A stretch of DNA of 38,168 bases from Oscillibacter sp. (GTDB lineage: Bacteria; Bacillota; Clostridia; Oscillospirales; Oscillospiraceae): NCBI RefSeq assembly GCF_028693505.1, contig NZ_JAQUVF010000022.1, positions 1 to 38,168 of the forward strand, in the 5' to 3' direction. Numbering within the stretch: the stretch's first letter is position 1; each line of letters starts with the position of its first letter. Made by a program: the position numbers and the translations under genes. Shown in pieces: positions 38,088 to 38,168 of this stretch. The notes beneath the pieces were generated by a model that did no database searches, was not told the DNA's origin, and worked only from the letters and a program-made list of their open reading frames with translations.

Positions 38088-38168
38088 GCCAATCTCAGCT
38101 CAAAAGAAAAAGCCATTACCAAAACCTTTCAGACTCCTTATACTGGATAGTGACCAAACAACCCAGTA

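Noticed and set aside
38040-38111. 24-bp tandem units as a CRISPR array
   Set aside because: Units are contiguous with no spacers, too few and too divergent, and no cas genes are present.

Overview
The window looks like a chromosomal segment from a GC-rich, spore-forming member of the Clostridia, most likely Oscillospiraceae. This is inferred from four things: a yabM-mazG-yabO-yabP-yabQ-divIC-yabR sporulation/division cluster in the Bacillus subtilis order, a recJ-rel-dtd-MBL-hemZ operon, two S-layer-homology (SLH) proteins, and strong GGAGG ribosome binding sites with TTGACA/TATAAT-type promoters. No species can be named from the sequence alone.

Layout. 1-2.8 kb: the 3' end of a ferredoxin gene, then a MATE transporter and prfB on the minus strand. 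3.0-6.1 kb: a very large secreted SLH protein with a repeated acidic domain. 6.1-8.3 kb: a dispersed repeat between two copies of one terminator, then a GntR regulator plus enolase-superfamily enzyme pair. 8.5-12.4 kb: a DUF2935 protein, tRNA-Gly, a D,D-carboxypeptidase and pgi. 12.5-14.6 kb: a small P-loop protein and an SLH/GH18-like wall protein. 14.8-24 kb: a long plus-strand run covering ppGpp metabolism, DNA repair, tRNA proofreading, heme synthesis and nucleoside salvage. 24-29 kb: the yab/divIC cluster, with hup inside it. 29.2-30.5 kb: hpf and a NYN/PIN-like protein. 30.5-34.7 kb: the second repeat copy, then yibE/F, an alkaline phosphatase lipoprotein and gapdh, all minus strand. 35.0-37.5 kb: an orphan kinase-like ATPase, mnmA, a probable 25-residue small gene, tRNA-Leu and initiator tRNA-fMet. 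37.5 kb to the end: a truncated tyrosine integrase next to the initiator tRNA, ending in 24-bp tandem repeats.

Most genes are housekeeping. The most unusual feature is the dispersed repeat. Two copies of a ~200-nt, hairpin-rich core (about 84% identical by hand alignment over ~160 nt) each lie between convergent genes. Each is bracketed by two copies of a terminator palindrome whose sequence differs between the two loci but is duplicated within each locus. Other points of interest are a small gene with its own ribosome binding site and terminator, a yabQ frame that runs about 190 nt into divIC, a prfB without the usual frameshift site, a kinase lacking its phospho-acceptor histidine, and an integrase remnant at the initiator tRNA.
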